Shown: piece after piece, positions 12,193-23,744 of the stretch | Layout: each line of letters starts with the position of its first letter | Numbering within the stretch: the stretch's first letter is position 1 | Source: Nomia melanderi | Lineage: Eukaryota; Arthropoda; Insecta; Hymenoptera; Halictidae | Assembly: GCF_051020985.1 (NCBI RefSeq) | Contig: NC_134999.1 | Location: 17,427,660-17,491,659, forward strand | Reading direction: 5' to 3' | DNA: 64,000 nt | Position numbers and translations under genes: made by a program | The notes under the pieces: generated by a model | Seen by the model: the letters and a program-made list of their open reading frames with translations, nothing else | What the model was told of the DNA's origin: nothing | Database searches by the model: none

Positions 12193-12411
12193 CTAACCCT
12201 AATCGTACCACGTATTTTTATAACGAACTATACCACGGTGTCTCTCAGTCACTTATGATAATAAGAGGAATGATTAAAATATTGTTTCTGTTTATAGGGC
12301 TAAATTTTAAAAACCTAAAAACACTTTCGGAAATGCAAAATAATAATAAAAAAATTTCAGTGAAACGTTCAAATGTGACTCAAAGTCACATCGTGATCAG
12401 ATTAGGGTTAA
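12193..12411 (-). mobile_element. Family F MITE
   Basis: CTAACCCTAATCGTACCACG at the left; palindrome GTGACTCAAAGTCAC then GATTAGGGTTAA at the right. Confidence 0.87.
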
Positions 12412-12450
12412 TACAGATATTGATGTAAATAAATCAGTGTGATGCTATAC

Positions 12451-12570
12451 AATTAACTAGGCATTAGTGTAACGTCAACCAGTTAATTAGGTGTTAGTCG
12501 GATATTGTCCGGTTAACTAGGTATTACTGCAATATTACCCAGTTAACCAGGTATCAGTGTAACAACTGTA
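12451..12570 (+). repeat. 30-base tandem repeat, 4 units
   Basis: Four consecutive units each start with a form of AGTTAACTAGGTATTAGTG. The period is exactly 30 bases. Confidence 0.85.
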
Positions 12571-13566
12571 ACGCGAAACACTGCTAATTATTTGTAGCAG
12601 CGAGAGGTTAACCAATATTTCACGGCACACTCGAAATTCTCGTGCAACACTGTGCTCGCGTAAAATTCCGAAAAGTTCAGGCTTCCGCGTTACCGATACC
12701 GGCAGTTCTCGCAGTTTAATTAGCGCCAGATGACCTCGATATAAAGGTGCGCGGATGCGCGGCCGCGGCAAGCTTGCAAACAATAGTTTTCAATGCCCGA
12801 CACCGTGGAATTGTTAATTTAGTGCGCGACCTGATTATTACCGTTTCACCGTTTAACGGACAATTGACAATTAAGCCTTCCATAATCGGGGGAATAACGC
12901 GCGCTCGCGCGCGGCAACTTTCCTGATTAAAGGTTAACGAGTTCTCGCCCCTCTGTAATTACACGAAATGTTCGTTAAAATAATTTCCCATCATTCTTGA
13001 ACGATCGCCTCGCCGGCGGGGAAGATTTCCGACGGGAATTTTCTACGAACTTCGGGGGAGAGTTAAGCGAATTTTACGCGAAGCATATTTCAAACATGGA
13101 ATATATGATCCAAGTTGAAGCAAGCCCGACAATAGATACTCCGCTTCCACTCGCTCTCGTGGTATTGTTACCGCAGTGGTACAAATCAATCATATCCGGC
13201 TCTGCCTCTAACGCACACGTTATTTCGCAAAGTGTTTCGAGCGGAAAGTTTCCGGCCCCGATAGAACGTATCTGCTTGCGCATTGGGGACGCCTACAATG
13301 CTCGTTCTATAGGAAATCAGAGCTTAGAAATGGAGTTCCCCGTAATTGCACTGGAAATCGATATCCTTAATGCCATCGCTTTCGCGTTATTATTTACACT
13401 ATTAAACGCGGGCGCGAATGTTACCCCCATATGTGTATTTTAGGGATTTTCTGTTTGAGTTTAATCTAGATACCGTGGAAACAGGAATGGAAAAATCAAA
13501 TTTTCTTTGTTTGAATTTAATCTTTTTATTGACAATTTCATTGTCGATGAATGTGATTATGCCAGT
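12571..13566. other. GC island, no gene recognised
   Basis: 12600-13440 is moderately GC-rich. A 148-codon plus-strand open frame (12997-13443) lacks any family resemblance and is probably chance. Confidence 0.35.
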
Positions 13567-13754
13567 ATTAACACTGAAACTGCCGAGGATTTAATACGAC
13601 TGATATGTAATCCCTATAAAAATTCTAACAGTAGATTATTTTAGATTTCTTCAGACATTCATTATAGTATTCACGTCGGAGCTATTTATTTTCAAGATCA
13701 TTTCGAATATTCATTGCTTTTAAGATATCAATAATTGTGAAACAACACAATCGA
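13567..13754 (-). mobile_element. Family D MITE fragment
   Basis: Begins TTAACACTGAAACTGCCGAG and follows family D to about 13745, where a foldback begins. Confidence 0.75.
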
Positions 13755-13986
13755 AAAGTGCCAGCGTCGCTCTATGACTCTTTGTTTTAGATAAATGTAA
13801 TCGTCAATGAAATTTTTCATATTTGGTATTTACTGTTATGGAAAATAGAGTCGCAACGATATGGAATGAAATTTTTCATATTTCCTATTGCATTTACTTT
13901 CGATAGCAGTAAATACAAAATATGAAAAATTCCATTGATGATTACATTTATCACAAATAAAGTCACAGAGCGACGCTGGCACTTTT
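13755..13986. repeat. Foldback with ~70-85-base inverted arms
   Basis: The left arm (13755-13838) and right arm (13900-13986) are imperfect reverse complements, both ending in the GCCAGCGTCGCTC motif at the outside. Downstream to 14036 runs GCGTCGCTCACAGCGACG and a CACTCTAAGGGTTAA end (family O). Confidence 0.8.
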
Positions 13987-14032
13987 GGGACAACTATTAG
14001 CGTCGCTCACAGCGACGTAGCCACTCTAAGGG

Positions 14033-14215
14033 TTAAAACTGATACAAAATTATGAGCGTTCGTCGACAATGAAATTTTGAATAAAAAGATTTCATCCGAA
14101 TAAAGGAAATTAAAGAAAATAAAGAAAATTAAAAAAATAAAGGAAATATGAAAGATTCCGTAACGATTACATTTATCACAAATAAAAAGTCACAGTTTGC
14201 CACTCTAAGGGTTAA
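14033..14215. mobile_element. Family O fragment
   Basis: TTAAAACTGATACAAAATTA to CACTCTAAGGGTTAA. It is paralogous to 14656-14750 and shares its right TTAA with family C. Confidence 0.6.
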
Positions 14216-14448
14216 CCATTTGAACTCTGTATGCTCCAATATTGCACCAATTACAATATTAAATATTTGCCTGAATCTTAAAGAAACTACCCTAAAATTA
14301 TTCGATTTTCCACACATCCAAATTTCGTACTAACAAGTAAAATAAAATATCAACGAAACATTACAGCATTTCTAATTTTCGGTAGGAATACTATAAAAAT
14401 TAGTTGCAGTTGATAGATTACAAAACAACCTGGAGTGCTAAGAGTTAA
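14212..14448 (+). mobile_element. Family C MITE
   Basis: TTAACCATTTGAACTCTGT at the left, GGAGTGCTAAGAGTTAA at the right. Confidence 0.87.
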
Positions 14449-14592
14449 TATCCTGTGAAATGCAGTTTTCTGTTGTAATCGTTTGTTTTGACCTGTTCAT
14501 GCCATGAAAAAACGTACATAAATTCAACTTATGTGTTATCTATACTGTTACGTCAATTTTGTTTAATGTAGTATTGAAGAATAAACAAATAA

Positions 14593-14659
14593 TTGTGTCT
14601 ATAAAAATTAGTTGCAGTTGCTGATAGATTACAAAGCAACCTGAACTGCTAAGGGTTAA
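14593..14659 (+). mobile_element. Family C right-end fragment
   Basis: Matches the last ~65 bases of family C, ending CTGCTAAGGGTTAA. Confidence 0.75.
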
Positions 14660-14750
14660 TACTGCTGCAAAATTATGAATGATTCCGTAACGATAACATT
14701 TATCAAAAATAAAAAGTCCTCGAAACTGACACTGTCACTCCAAGGGTCAA
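14656..14750. mobile_element. Family O fragment
   Basis: TTAATACTGCTGCAAAATTA to CACTCCAAGGGTCAA; shorter relative of 14033-14215. Confidence 0.55.
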
Positions 14751-15527
14751 TACCTCGATAGTATCTCGATACACTCGACAATCCAATAAATCCACGATCG
14801 CAAGCGATCGTCGGACCCTGAAAAAACCTCTTTCTAAACAAAGTTCTCCGTTCGACGATCAAAAAACTTATCTCTCCTTCGAGTACCGATCGCCCGCAGC
14901 TTCCGAACCGACAAAAAAGAGACCTCGTTTCCATTCGAGACCGCTGGGAAGGTCCTCGAATTTTTCTGCGAGCAGAGGAAGCGGTCCGTAATATTTTTCG
15001 ATCCTCGGGCGTTCTCTCGTCCGGCCGAGGGACCCTCGTCCGTAACAAGTTTCTCCGTTTTCCGGGGAACCGCGACAGCGACTGGATTTGCAGATTTATC
15101 GAAGAGGCCGGCGAACAGGGGGGGGATACGGGGAGACGGGGGAATGGAAGTGGACGAAGTCTCCGAGGACCGTCCCCTCCAATCCGGGAAATTTTATTTG
15201 TCGCGGAAATCGAGCCGCCGGACGACCAGTTCCGCGGAACGGAAACAACTCGCTGGGATTCCTGACATTCGCGGCTGGTAATTTTCTAATTAACCACTGA
15301 ACACGTTCCGCGCCACGTGTACCACATATGGTACACGCCAATGTTCGTAAGAAAATATTTTTAATGGATATATGGTCAAGGTCGGCGGTATACGTTACAA
15401 AGCAGTGAAAACATAAAGAAACAATATCAAAATATATAAAAATGATCAGAAACTTGAGTGTAACTTATTATTTTATTGAAAAACTCAATGCAGTTCATAA
15501 GCAAAATATAACCGAAGTTTATATTAG
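14751..15527. other. GC island, no gene recognised; possible family P end
   Basis: 14780-15300 is GC-rich with overlapping open frames and no known domain. At 15291, TTAACCACTGAACACGTTCC is followed by the inverted repeat GTGTACCA-CATA-TGGTACAC (15318-15337), resembling a family P end. Confidence 0.45.
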
Positions 15528-15656
15528 AGATCAGATGTTCATATTTGGAAGACTAAGTCGAAAACAAATGATTTGATTACTCGAATAGCAAGAGATCAGC
15601 ACGTAGTTTCCTATTTTTTCACTGTTCAAGCAATTGATATATAATTAAAGGGTTAA
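15528..15656 (-). mobile_element. Family B fragment
   Basis: Body matches family B (GATGTTCATATTTGGAAGAC). The terminal repeats are mostly lost except AAAGGGTTAA. Confidence 0.65.
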
Positions 15657-15827
15657 AACGCAAGATGGTAGTCGTGTTTTTGACGATAAATTATTCATTT
15701 TTCCAGATAAATGTGTAATTCTTCTTGGTTTTGCTTTAGTTATACGCTTTATTATTTGATTTTATTGAGCGCACAATCAGAGGTTCTGCAAACTAAATTC
15801 CACAGTTTACTGGTTAAGGGTGGCGCA
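15653..15827 (+). mobile_element. Family H MITE, short
   Basis: Body resembles 21894-22150 and ends CCACAGTTTACTGGTTAA. Confidence 0.7.
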
Positions 15828-15959
15828 ATTAAACTGAGATTAATGAGAGCAGGATCGCCCGAGGTATAATTGCCATAGAGGAAAGAAACTCCGTCGCGGG
15901 ACATACACCGAAGTATGTCGACACCGAAGTCGATCGGAAGCGTATTGTGAAATATCAAT

Positions 15960-16579
15960 AGTACAAATGTGTCTTTTGTTGATCTTTTTAGAAGTTTCGT
16001 TTGGGAATTTAAAACTTTGCACTCGAGAGGTGATCCTTTATCGTTTTATCGTATAGAAATAAAATTTGACACTGCAGATTAAATTTCGTGTATTTGTATA
16101 CTTTAGTTCATGATTATCGTTTATGTATCGATATTTCACTAGGAAGTTAGAAGTATTTCTAGTAGAATGCCTTTTGAATTGGAAAAGCTAATTTCTATTA
16201 CTTTAAGGATGCATTTTTGCGAAATATTTTATTTAAAGTTCATTTATAAAATTTTATTGTGTATCTACATCATAGTACTTTCGCACAAATGCATAACAAA
16301 TTTTGTGTAATCGCTATAATAATAATTGAGCAATATAATGATGATTTAAGTATAATTCAATATTAATAATACAAACGTGTCTTCTGCTGGGTTTTTAGAA
16401 GTTTCGTTTAAGAATTTAAACTTCGTCATTATTCACTGTATCGTATAGGAATACTAAAGTTTCATTGCACATAATATTTTGTACACATTACAACGAAACA
16501 GATGTGTACTTCAATTCATGATTATAACTTATGTACAAATATTTAACTAGTGAAATGTCTTTAGAGTGCAAAGGGTTAA
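15960..16579 (+). mobile_element. Rearranged family A region
   Basis: A left end (ACTTTGCACTCGAGAGGTGA at about 16014) and a right end (GAGTGCAAAGGGTTAA) enclose a duplicated body. About 50 bases at 15960 recur at 16369. Confidence 0.55.
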
Positions 16580-17156
16580 TTTATTTACTTTCAGAGCGCA
16601 TTGTTGAATTGATTTCGCAGTGAAAAAATATGTTTCCGAGGAACCGCAGGATATATTGCCCCAGTATCGCTGCGATGTGTTAGCTCATCGGTCAAAGCCA
16701 GATAACTGGGAAAAAGATTAAAAAATATGAGCGTACACGCTTCGATTCGGTTCGATCAGATCCCCCGAAAATCAACCCCTTTGGAAAGGGAACGAGGGAG
16801 AAGTGGGGACACGGGCCTTAATACATCATGCCTCGGCCGAACATATATTCATGCTGCCCTCGTGTCAACCGTGAATCGCCGTGGAACTCGTGTCCGCGTG
16901 GCTTGATAAATGGACGATCCCCGCCCCCGTCGAGCCGTCGAATAAAATAAATAAACGAAAAAAGGGGTTGCCCCGATAACCGCGGCTGCTCCGCGGAGAG
17001 AGCAGTTTTCTATCTGTCCTCTGCGGTCGCTTCGGTTCTTCGACGCGTATACTACCCTCGTTAATTCACAAAATCGCAGCGATTCACCCCTTCGTTGCAA
17101 TCTTTTAGCTGTCAATATTCAATGAGAATTAGTACATTAATTCGAATATCACGAGA
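16580..17156. other. GC island, no gene recognised
   Basis: 16640-17100 is GC-rich. A minus-strand open frame there shows no domain. Confidence 0.4.
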
Positions 17157-17424
17157 TTAACCCTTTGCACTCGAGAGGTGACTGTCGGTCACCATTTGAT
17201 TTGATATAAAATTATAAAGTGTTATATATAATATTCAGTTTTGTACAATGCATCAATATGTGTGTTCCATCCAATACGGAAGACAATAATAAAAGATTGT
17301 CGAAGTTTCGTTTATGACATGGAAGGGACAGACAGTTAATTCTAGTGTTCATTCTTTTTTAATACTTTTGAGTTTTAGTTACTATAATCGACATGTTTAC
17401 CGTCGCGATAGCAAACATTTATTT
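17157..17424 (+). mobile_element. Family A MITE, right end lost
   Basis: TTAACCCTTTGCACTCGAG and palindrome GGTGACTGTCGGTCACC. The body decays before the next TTAA, where family E is inserted. Confidence 0.7.
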
Positions 17425-17666
17425 TTAACACGTTAAGCGCCATGTCAGTCACTGGTGACTGACGCTTCTGAATGACTAAAAAACAATCGTAACATACAAG
17501 ACGACCGATGTAAAATAAAAATGTTTAATAAGGCAACTAAGCTGATAATAGTGTAACGCAAACGTTGCAACGCCAAACAATTCATAATTATTCCTACTTT
17601 CATTTGCTACAAAAGACAAACTCTATGGGAAAACGCTTAAGATTTTCGTGGCGCGTAACGTGTTAA
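17425..17666 (+). mobile_element. Family E MITE
   Basis: TTAACACGTTAAGCGCCATG at the left, GGCGCGTAACGTGTTAA at the right; palindrome GTCAGTCACTGGTGACTGAC. Confidence 0.87.
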
Positions 17667-17722
17667 TCAATTTAGATACATACAATAGGCATAGAATTTT
17701 GAAAGTTTCTTTCACATTTTTA

Positions 17723-17948
17723 AATAAACCCTTTGCTCCCGCTTCAATAATGTGAAGTATTTATATAAAATAGCTTTGTCTCTTAATTTACGTATGATTT
17801 CTCATAACTTCGCTTCAAATAGTGTCGTCTATGTCTCTTCAGAAAGTGTCGAAGGGTTAATTCTATTAATTAAGCAGTTGATATGTAATATAGCTTCATA
17901 TGTGGAGGTTTTGTATGTTTCGAAGAATCTTCGTCTGCAAAGGATTAA
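17723..17948 (+). mobile_element. Fused family A and B fragments
   Basis: 17723-17860 runs from ACCCTTTGCTCCCG to GTGTCGAAGGGTTAA (A-like). 17857-17948 ends TCGTCTGCAAAGGATTAA (B-like). Confidence 0.55.
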
Positions 17949-18079
17949 GTCTGATAAGTATTCTTTTTCATGTTAAGTGGAAGAGGCAAGTGATGGTCAG
18001 ACTCAGCGATCGAAGTAGATAAACCTTTCAGCACGCCATTTACAAGATTCCTGTGACAAATGTTGTGTTTTCGATCAGT

Positions 18080-18292
18080 TGGAAGGTTATGTTGCTAGCT
18101 TAAATTACAATCGAGATGTAACTCGACTAATTTGGAGGTATCATAGGAGTAACCCAATTATTTTCTCTCTACTGCTCCTCCTTCAGTCTCAGTGAAATTA
18201 AAGTTTGTTCATACATCGGAAACTCGAAAGATTCTTCACTAGAGACACTTTCCGATGAAACGTAGACATTGTTTCCGAGTGCAAAGGGTTAA
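18080..18292 (+). mobile_element. Family A right-end fragment
   Basis: Ends TCCGAGTGCAAAGGGTTAA. The left end is not recognisable and the start is approximate. Confidence 0.5.
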
Positions 18293-18929
18293 TTTATATA
18301 TATTAATATTTTTTATTATTATAAATTGAGGAATAGGGGAGATACGAAAATTAGCTTCATTTTATTATTATTTTAACAATATTTTTTTACCTTTTTTAAT
18401 TTTTATTTTAGATTTATGTTATTCTTATAATATTATAACAATTTATTATTTTGAAATATTAAAATTAAAATATTTATATTCTTATATATTTTTATTTTTT
18501 ATATTTACTTTTTTTACTAAAATTCCTATATTTATTTTGCATTCTTGATTATTAAAAGCTCATGTTGAAGCTCCTGTAATTCGATCAATAATTTCAGGTA
18601 TGATATTTATATATATCACATCAGAAATCGAAAGTTCGCACAACCTCTCATCCCTCCGTCTCGATAAAACTTCAATCATCTCGTTCCTTCATTACACACA
18701 GAGAATTCAGCTGATACGCTCCTAGTTGGCAGAATCAATCAAGAGATGAATCAAAATTCCAATAAACCTGGTAAACAAAGGGACGCACTGTTCAACCCCC
18801 ACGCATCGATATTATCCTTTACAATAAATCCCCGCGTTAGAATAAATCGACAAACAAACGAATCCGTAATAAATGTCCACGTTGCAGTATAAATTCCCAA
18901 ACAGACGAACTTTCTCTCGTATATCAAGA
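18293..18929. other. AT-rich stretch, no gene recognised
   Basis: 18293-18560 is extremely AT-rich. Nothing else is recognisable. Confidence 0.5.
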
Positions 18930-19124
18930 TCATCCGCCAACGAAGTTAACTGTCAATCTGACCTCCGTCCGCCCCTTTTCACCCTTCACCTCGAAGTAAA
19001 AAGTATCTTCGTCGCAGACGAGTTTCTCAATCTTCATCCCCTCAGTGGTGAGGGGGTGAGTTTCCACGGGACGAGCGAGAAGACCGCGTAAATGGAATTC
19101 CCTTGGCCCGTCTACGGCTGTCAT
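18930..19124 (-). other. Open frame of 64 codons with protein-like composition
   Basis: The minus-strand frame starts at Met, encodes an acidic/basic mix such as MKIEKLVCDEDTFYFEVKGE, and ends GG-stop. Composition looks more protein-like than neighbouring frames. There is no recognised family, no clear splice context and no neighbouring exon, so it may be chance. Confidence 0.2.
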
Positions 19125-19399
19125 TTATTATCCACTAATGACCAACGCGTTTCGTTCGTTCGAGGAACGAAGGGCCGGTAATTGTATCGGTACCTCGGGC
19201 AGGTGGAGAACGCCGCCGAGCGATAAATGATATGTACCCGCGCGGGGTCGACGGGGGCGTAATTTCGCAGACAGGGCTCGGCGGCGCGCCGCTGATTAAT
19301 AGCTCGGCCGTTTTGTAACGTTTGCCGCGCGGTTTCTCGTATTTCCGATCGACCCCGCCGATCTGCGGGCTTTCCGAGCTGCCGAGCAAATCGACGGTG

Positions 19400-19788
19400 T
19401 TAACCCTTTCGCGACGGCGAACCTGTACCATTCTTCGCTACTTTTCGCAACAGTGCGACTGACCATACTTTGCCACTTTTCGCGACGGCGCGACTGACCG
19501 TACTTTGTCGTCGTTCGCGAAAGCGCAAGTGAACCATACTTCGCCACCAATGTATCTATAGCTTTATTTTGAGTTCGCTATTGAAATAAAATAATAATAT
19601 AAAAAGACCAATAAGTGACTGCCGTATCTAGACGGCGTCAGCCGCTGTAAAGTAATAAACGACTACCGTATATAAGCAGCGTCAGCCTTTGTGGACTAAA
19701 AAGTGGCTGCCGCATATACACGGCGTCAGCCGCTGTGATGCACCAGGTGACTGCCGCATATACACGGCACACGTCGCGAAAGGGTTAA
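19400..19788. mobile_element. Family J MITE with arrays of subterminal repeats
   Basis: TTAACCCTTTCGCGACGGCG and CGTCGCGAAAGGGTTAA are the ends. The left part repeats GCGACTGACCATACTTTGCC-like units about three times. The right part has four copies of the unit GTGACTGCCG-TATA-CGGCGTCAGC spaced ~35-50 bases apart. Only copy in the window. Confidence 0.85.
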
Positions 19789-20035
19789 TTCTCTTTGTAC
19801 TCGAGAGGTGACTCTCACTTGCCACTTGATTTCATGCAGTAAAATTATAAAATTTTGTATTTAATATTATACCACGTATAATAATGCATCAATTTGAGAA
19901 ATAATGAAATACAATAGCTTTGTTCCTCAATGTACTGTAATTTCTCTTCGAGTTAGATTTAGAAAGTATCGTCTTTATCTCATCAGAAACTGTTCAAATA
20001 TTTCTAGTGAGAAACTTCCGAGTGTAAAGGGTTAA
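19785..20035 (+). mobile_element. Family A MITE
   Basis: TTAATTCTCTTTGTACTCGAG, then GGTGACTCTCACTTGCC; right end CCGAGTGTAAAGGGTTAA. Shares its left TTAA with family J. Confidence 0.85.
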
Positions 20036-20243
20036 CCTTACTTCCAAAGATATTCGAGGAAATATTGCCGACGTCTTCTGTAGGTTCTTTTGTAATCGGA
20101 AAAACGATTCTCTCTTTTCCTTTAACTCTTTGCGTTATAATTTATTTCTCAACTGTACCCGATGAAACAAATTTATCGTTAATAATTTAATAGAAACAAG
20201 GAAGAATTTTGTATTTATTCTGTTTCTACGTTCACTACAAATA

Positions 20244-20464
20244 TTAACCCTTTGCGGACGAGGATTCTTTGAAATATACAAAATATTCAACATATGAAGC
20301 TAAATTATATATCAGTTGCTTAATTGATAGAAAAAAGGAAGACTACGTGCTGATCTCTTGTTGTTAGACTAATTAGATTATTTATCCACGACTTCAAATT
20401 TGACTCTTCCAAATTTGAATATTTCATCTCACTGAAGTGCCGACATCCGTCCGCAAAGGGTTAA
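20244..20464 (+). mobile_element. Family B MITE
   Basis: TTAACCCTTTGCGGACGA at the left, CGTCCGCAAAGGGTTAA at the right; intact inverted ends. Confidence 0.9.
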
Positions 20465-20715
20465 AAATTGATAATACCCAAGTAATATTTAATTTATGTT
20501 AAACATAAATAATGGATTGTTTCATCTTGCATCGCAAAGTGGCGAATAAAATTGAGTAATTAATTAACTCAAACTTTTATACGCGTGAAAGTCCAACGTC
20601 ATTGTAATTTCATAATTACAAGGTACATTCGTTTTAATACAATTACTGAAACTATTGAACATTAATTTGTATTTAGAAATTGATATTCGTTAATTTCATG
20701 AAATATACACTTTGT
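20461..20715 (-). mobile_element. Family G fragment
   Basis: The region carrying AAACTTTTATACGCGTGAAA is the reverse complement of the family G body. Terminal repeats are lost. Confidence 0.6.
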
Positions 20716-20947
20716 CATAGTCACGAAAAAAAGACTCGTTCTATACAATTGAATTAAATTAGTGAATTAATTACTGGATATGTCGGTCGCAGGAATCGTA
20801 AAGTAAGATATAGGACAGTCGGAAATTTAATTAGTGTACCCCTGTGATTTCTATACAAAGGATAATGGAAAGTCAGTTCGGGTACTCGGTTGTTCTAGTT
20901 AATATTTCGTGTATCTTTATGTCGGTGATAATAGTGATTACTATTAA

Positions 20948-21274
20948 TTAACCCATTCGAGACCGATTGCACACCGTGTGCACAATTGATTTCCGAGGCT
21001 AAAAGACTGGTTGCACACCGTGTGTGCAATAATCATAATAATGAGCATTTGCCAGTTGTTCTGAGTAAAGTAGTCGTCGAGATAAGACTTTTTTTGAATT
21101 AATAGTATCTGTAAAGTATAGAAAAACAAAGTAAACATACTCATCAACAATAAGAAAATTGAGTTCTCATGACTATCGTCTAGAGATTTTAAAAAACTTA
21201 ATTGGAAGACACCGTGACAGAATTTCACTCCTGGGGGCCGTGTTCGAAAAAAATCGCCGTCTCGAATGGGTGAA
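20948..21274. mobile_element. Family Q MITE
   Basis: TTAACCCATTCGAGACCG and GTCTCGAATGGGTGAA form the ends. Near the left end TTGCACACCGTGTGCA is a palindrome, repeated as TTGCACACCGTGTGTGCAA at about 21011. The 123-codon minus-strand frame across it is incidental. Confidence 0.8.
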
Positions 21275-21392
21275 CTGTGTTTGACGAGTATACACGTCAT
21301 CGTAAAGCTTGACACGATACTAATTCGTTCAGTGAATTCTTTATTTTTTCACGTAAACATGTAGTTCTTCTTTGTTTCGCTTTGATCTTTCA
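21275..21392 (+). mobile_element. Family H fragment interrupted by family E
   Basis: Starts CTGTGTTTGACGAGTATACA like family H, runs to TTTCATTAA, where family E is inserted. Confidence 0.7.
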
Positions 21393-21637
21393 TTAACACG
21401 TTGACTGCCATGGGGTCACCGGTGACCCCGCCCATATTCAGTCACTGTAATTCTCTCAATTAAACGATGATTATATGAAAACATTCCTATATTGTAAATA
21501 ACGCTACCTAATGCGGGGACGTTCAGCAAAACAAACCTGCGATAATAACAACGCAATTCAATCAAATGATTTAATATTGTATTTTTTCCATTTCAAGTAT
21601 TTTGTACCATGAAACTGTGCGGCATTCAACGTGTTAA
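21393..21637 (+). mobile_element. Family E MITE with perfect palindrome
   Basis: TTAACACGTTGACTGCCATG, palindrome GGGGTCACCGGTGACCCC, right end GCATTCAACGTGTTAA. Inserted into a TTAA of family H. Confidence 0.92.
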
Positions 21638-21648
21638 ATATGTTTTAT

Positions 21649-21897
21649 TTAACCAGTTAACTGTGTTTGACGAGTATACACGTCATCGTAAAGCTTCGCA
21701 CGATACTAATTCTTTCACCGATGAATTGTTTAATTTTTCATATAAACATATAATTCTTCTTCGTTTCGCTTTAATCTTTCATTAAAATATACTCTACGCG
21801 CATTCGTCCTGCGTTCGACGAGTACACGCTCCATTTTTCGATTTTATTGCGCGGAACGAGAGATATTTCCGACTAAATTTCACAGTTAACTGGTTAA
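21649..21897 (+). mobile_element. Family H MITE
   Basis: TTAACCAGTTAACTGTG and CACAGTTAACTGGTTAA are perfect 17-base inverted ends. Confidence 0.9.
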
Positions 21898-22150
21898 AAT
21901 TCGAAATGATATCAATCTTTTCAGCGACGAATTAGTTATTTCTTCAGATACACATGCAATTCTTTTTCGTTTTGCTTTAGTTTATCGTCAGAATATATTA
22001 CAGATATGTTTGCAATGCGTTTGGCGAGTGTACAATTCATTGCTCGACCTTATGGAGTGTACAATGGAAGATTTTTCAAACTAAATTCCATTATTGCGCG
22101 GAACCAGAGGTTTTTCTAATATTTAATAAATTCCACAGTTAACTGGTTAA
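21894..22150 (+). mobile_element. Family H MITE, left end degraded
   Basis: Right end CACAGTTAACTGGTTAA is intact. Shares TTAA with the preceding copy. Confidence 0.8.
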
Positions 22151-22375
22151 TGATAATATTGTTACAAGCAGCTACGAATAATTACTGTTAGTTCCCCTAC
22201 ATCGATATATAAAAGACAACTTTGAATCGCAATTTATATTCCTGAACGTGGGATTTGCGTTCGGGTCAGAATGGACCCGGCCTTCGGCAGGAGGATGATA
22301 AAAAGCGATGAGAGAGCAGGCGGAACGAAAGCTGAGCGAGAAGCTTCGCCGACCGGGAAATCGGTTTGAAAAGTT
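22147..22375 (+). repeat. Duplicated segment, copy 1
   Basis: Matches 40080-40300 through common motifs such as ATCGATATATAAAAGACAAC and GAACGAAAGCTGAGCGAGAA. Contains the inverted GGGTCAGAATGGACCC-type motif at about 22264. Confidence 0.8.
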
Positions 22376-22735
22376 CCCGAGAATCCGATTTCGTTCACGT
22401 GTCTGACCATTGCTCGCCTCTTCTACTGGTTTTCCCCTCCAAAAACGCAGCGCGACGGCAGGTATAGGGATTTGCGACATGAAGCTTTTGTCGAGAACAT
22501 AAATTCGGAAGATCCGCTGGGATATGTCGCCCTGGGACACACAATACCGCTGACATGTCACACCGATTCTCAACGTTTCTGTTTTTGGTATTTTCCTTTT
22601 TTTTCCCTTTTTTCCATTTTGTTTTCCCCCCACGTTTGTAACGCAATCTATTTTTCATCGCCTCTGCTATCTGTTTCCTGTTCTGTGACACGTTTCGCTG
22701 GGTGAACCGGTGACCTGATGTTTATAAATATTCGA
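22376..22735. other. No gene recognised
   Basis: Moderately GC-rich then T-rich. Open frames here are shadows on both strands without known domains. Confidence 0.4.
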
Positions 22736-23130
22736 TAAAAAGAAACTGCATGGAATATGTCTTCTGCCTGCTTCATACAAATATTTTCATTCAATATCTA
22801 CTTAAACAAATTATTTCAATAAAATGCAATACTTTAATAACAGCTTCCAATATCTTTCACGCTCTCTTTTATTATTTACTATTTCTATTCTTCCATTTAC
22901 CATTATCTTTCTACTTATTTTCTGTTATTCCAATAAAAATTCAATAAAAAGAAACTGCATGGAATATATCTTCTGCCTGCTTCATACAAATATCTTCATT
23001 GAACATCTACTTAAATACAAATTTCAATAAAATACAATACTTTAATGACAGCTTGCAATATCTTTCACGCTCTCTTTCTATTTTCTGTTATTTCCTCTAA
23101 TTATTTTCCGTTGTGTCAATGAAAATTAAA
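22736..23130 (+). repeat. ~210-base tandem duplication
   Basis: AAAAAGAAACTGCATGGAAT occurs at about 22738 and 22948, each followed by the same ~180 bases (CTTCTGCCTGCTTCATACAA). Confidence 0.85.
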
Positions 23131-23744
23131 GGAGCTTATATTTCCTCTGGCTGTCTTCCAGAAATATTGTAATCCTTCCTAAATGAAGTTATTTCGCAGG
23201 GGACAATATTTATTTTATGAACCGTCAAGCATAATGGAACGCACGCACAAAAATACCGTTCGGTCGGGCTATATAATTCCACGAAATTACGAGCGACACA
23301 TATTTCTCCCTAGGCGCTCAATAGGCGGAAGCCCGGGCTCTAACGCGCGGAGGCGTAAATCACCGAAAGAACAAGTGCACAAAGGACCGTGTTTGTGCAA
23401 GAACCAGCCGGCGCGCGCGATTTAATTTCCATTCTGTCCTTTTTTGCTGAAACGCCGATGCAACTGCGCCAAACGAGCAACAACGAATAAGGTGAATTAT
23501 ATCGATACACCGCGGCAAGACCAGGTGACCGCGTTGTGTATAAATAAAAATGTTCCCCGTATGGGGAGCTGTGTTCAATTTATGTCGGCGCGCGTAAATA
23601 TTTCGGTTTGCGCGTAAAAACCCAGCCCCATCTCCCCGGGGAGCTGCTCAATATGGAATTGCATGCTTGCAAAACGGTTCGCGTTTATACAAGTGATTTT
23701 ACAATATCAACAGCCGATGCAGACTGCATTCGGAGAATTGGAGG
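23131..23744. other. GC island, no gene recognised
   Basis: 23220-23680 is GC-rich with open frames on both strands but no known domain. Confidence 0.4.

Noticed and set aside
12997..13443. 148-codon plus-strand open frame
   Set aside because: No recognisable domain, no splice or promoter context, and open frames of this length occur by chance in the GC-rich islands.
20944..21315. 123-codon minus-strand open frame with a hydrophobic stretch
   Set aside because: It coincides almost exactly with the family Q MITE and is read across its terminal repeats.
22172..22633. 153-codon minus-strand open frame
   Set aside because: Basic Lys/Arg-rich translation across a duplicated noncoding segment; the copy at 40.1 kb does not keep the frame.
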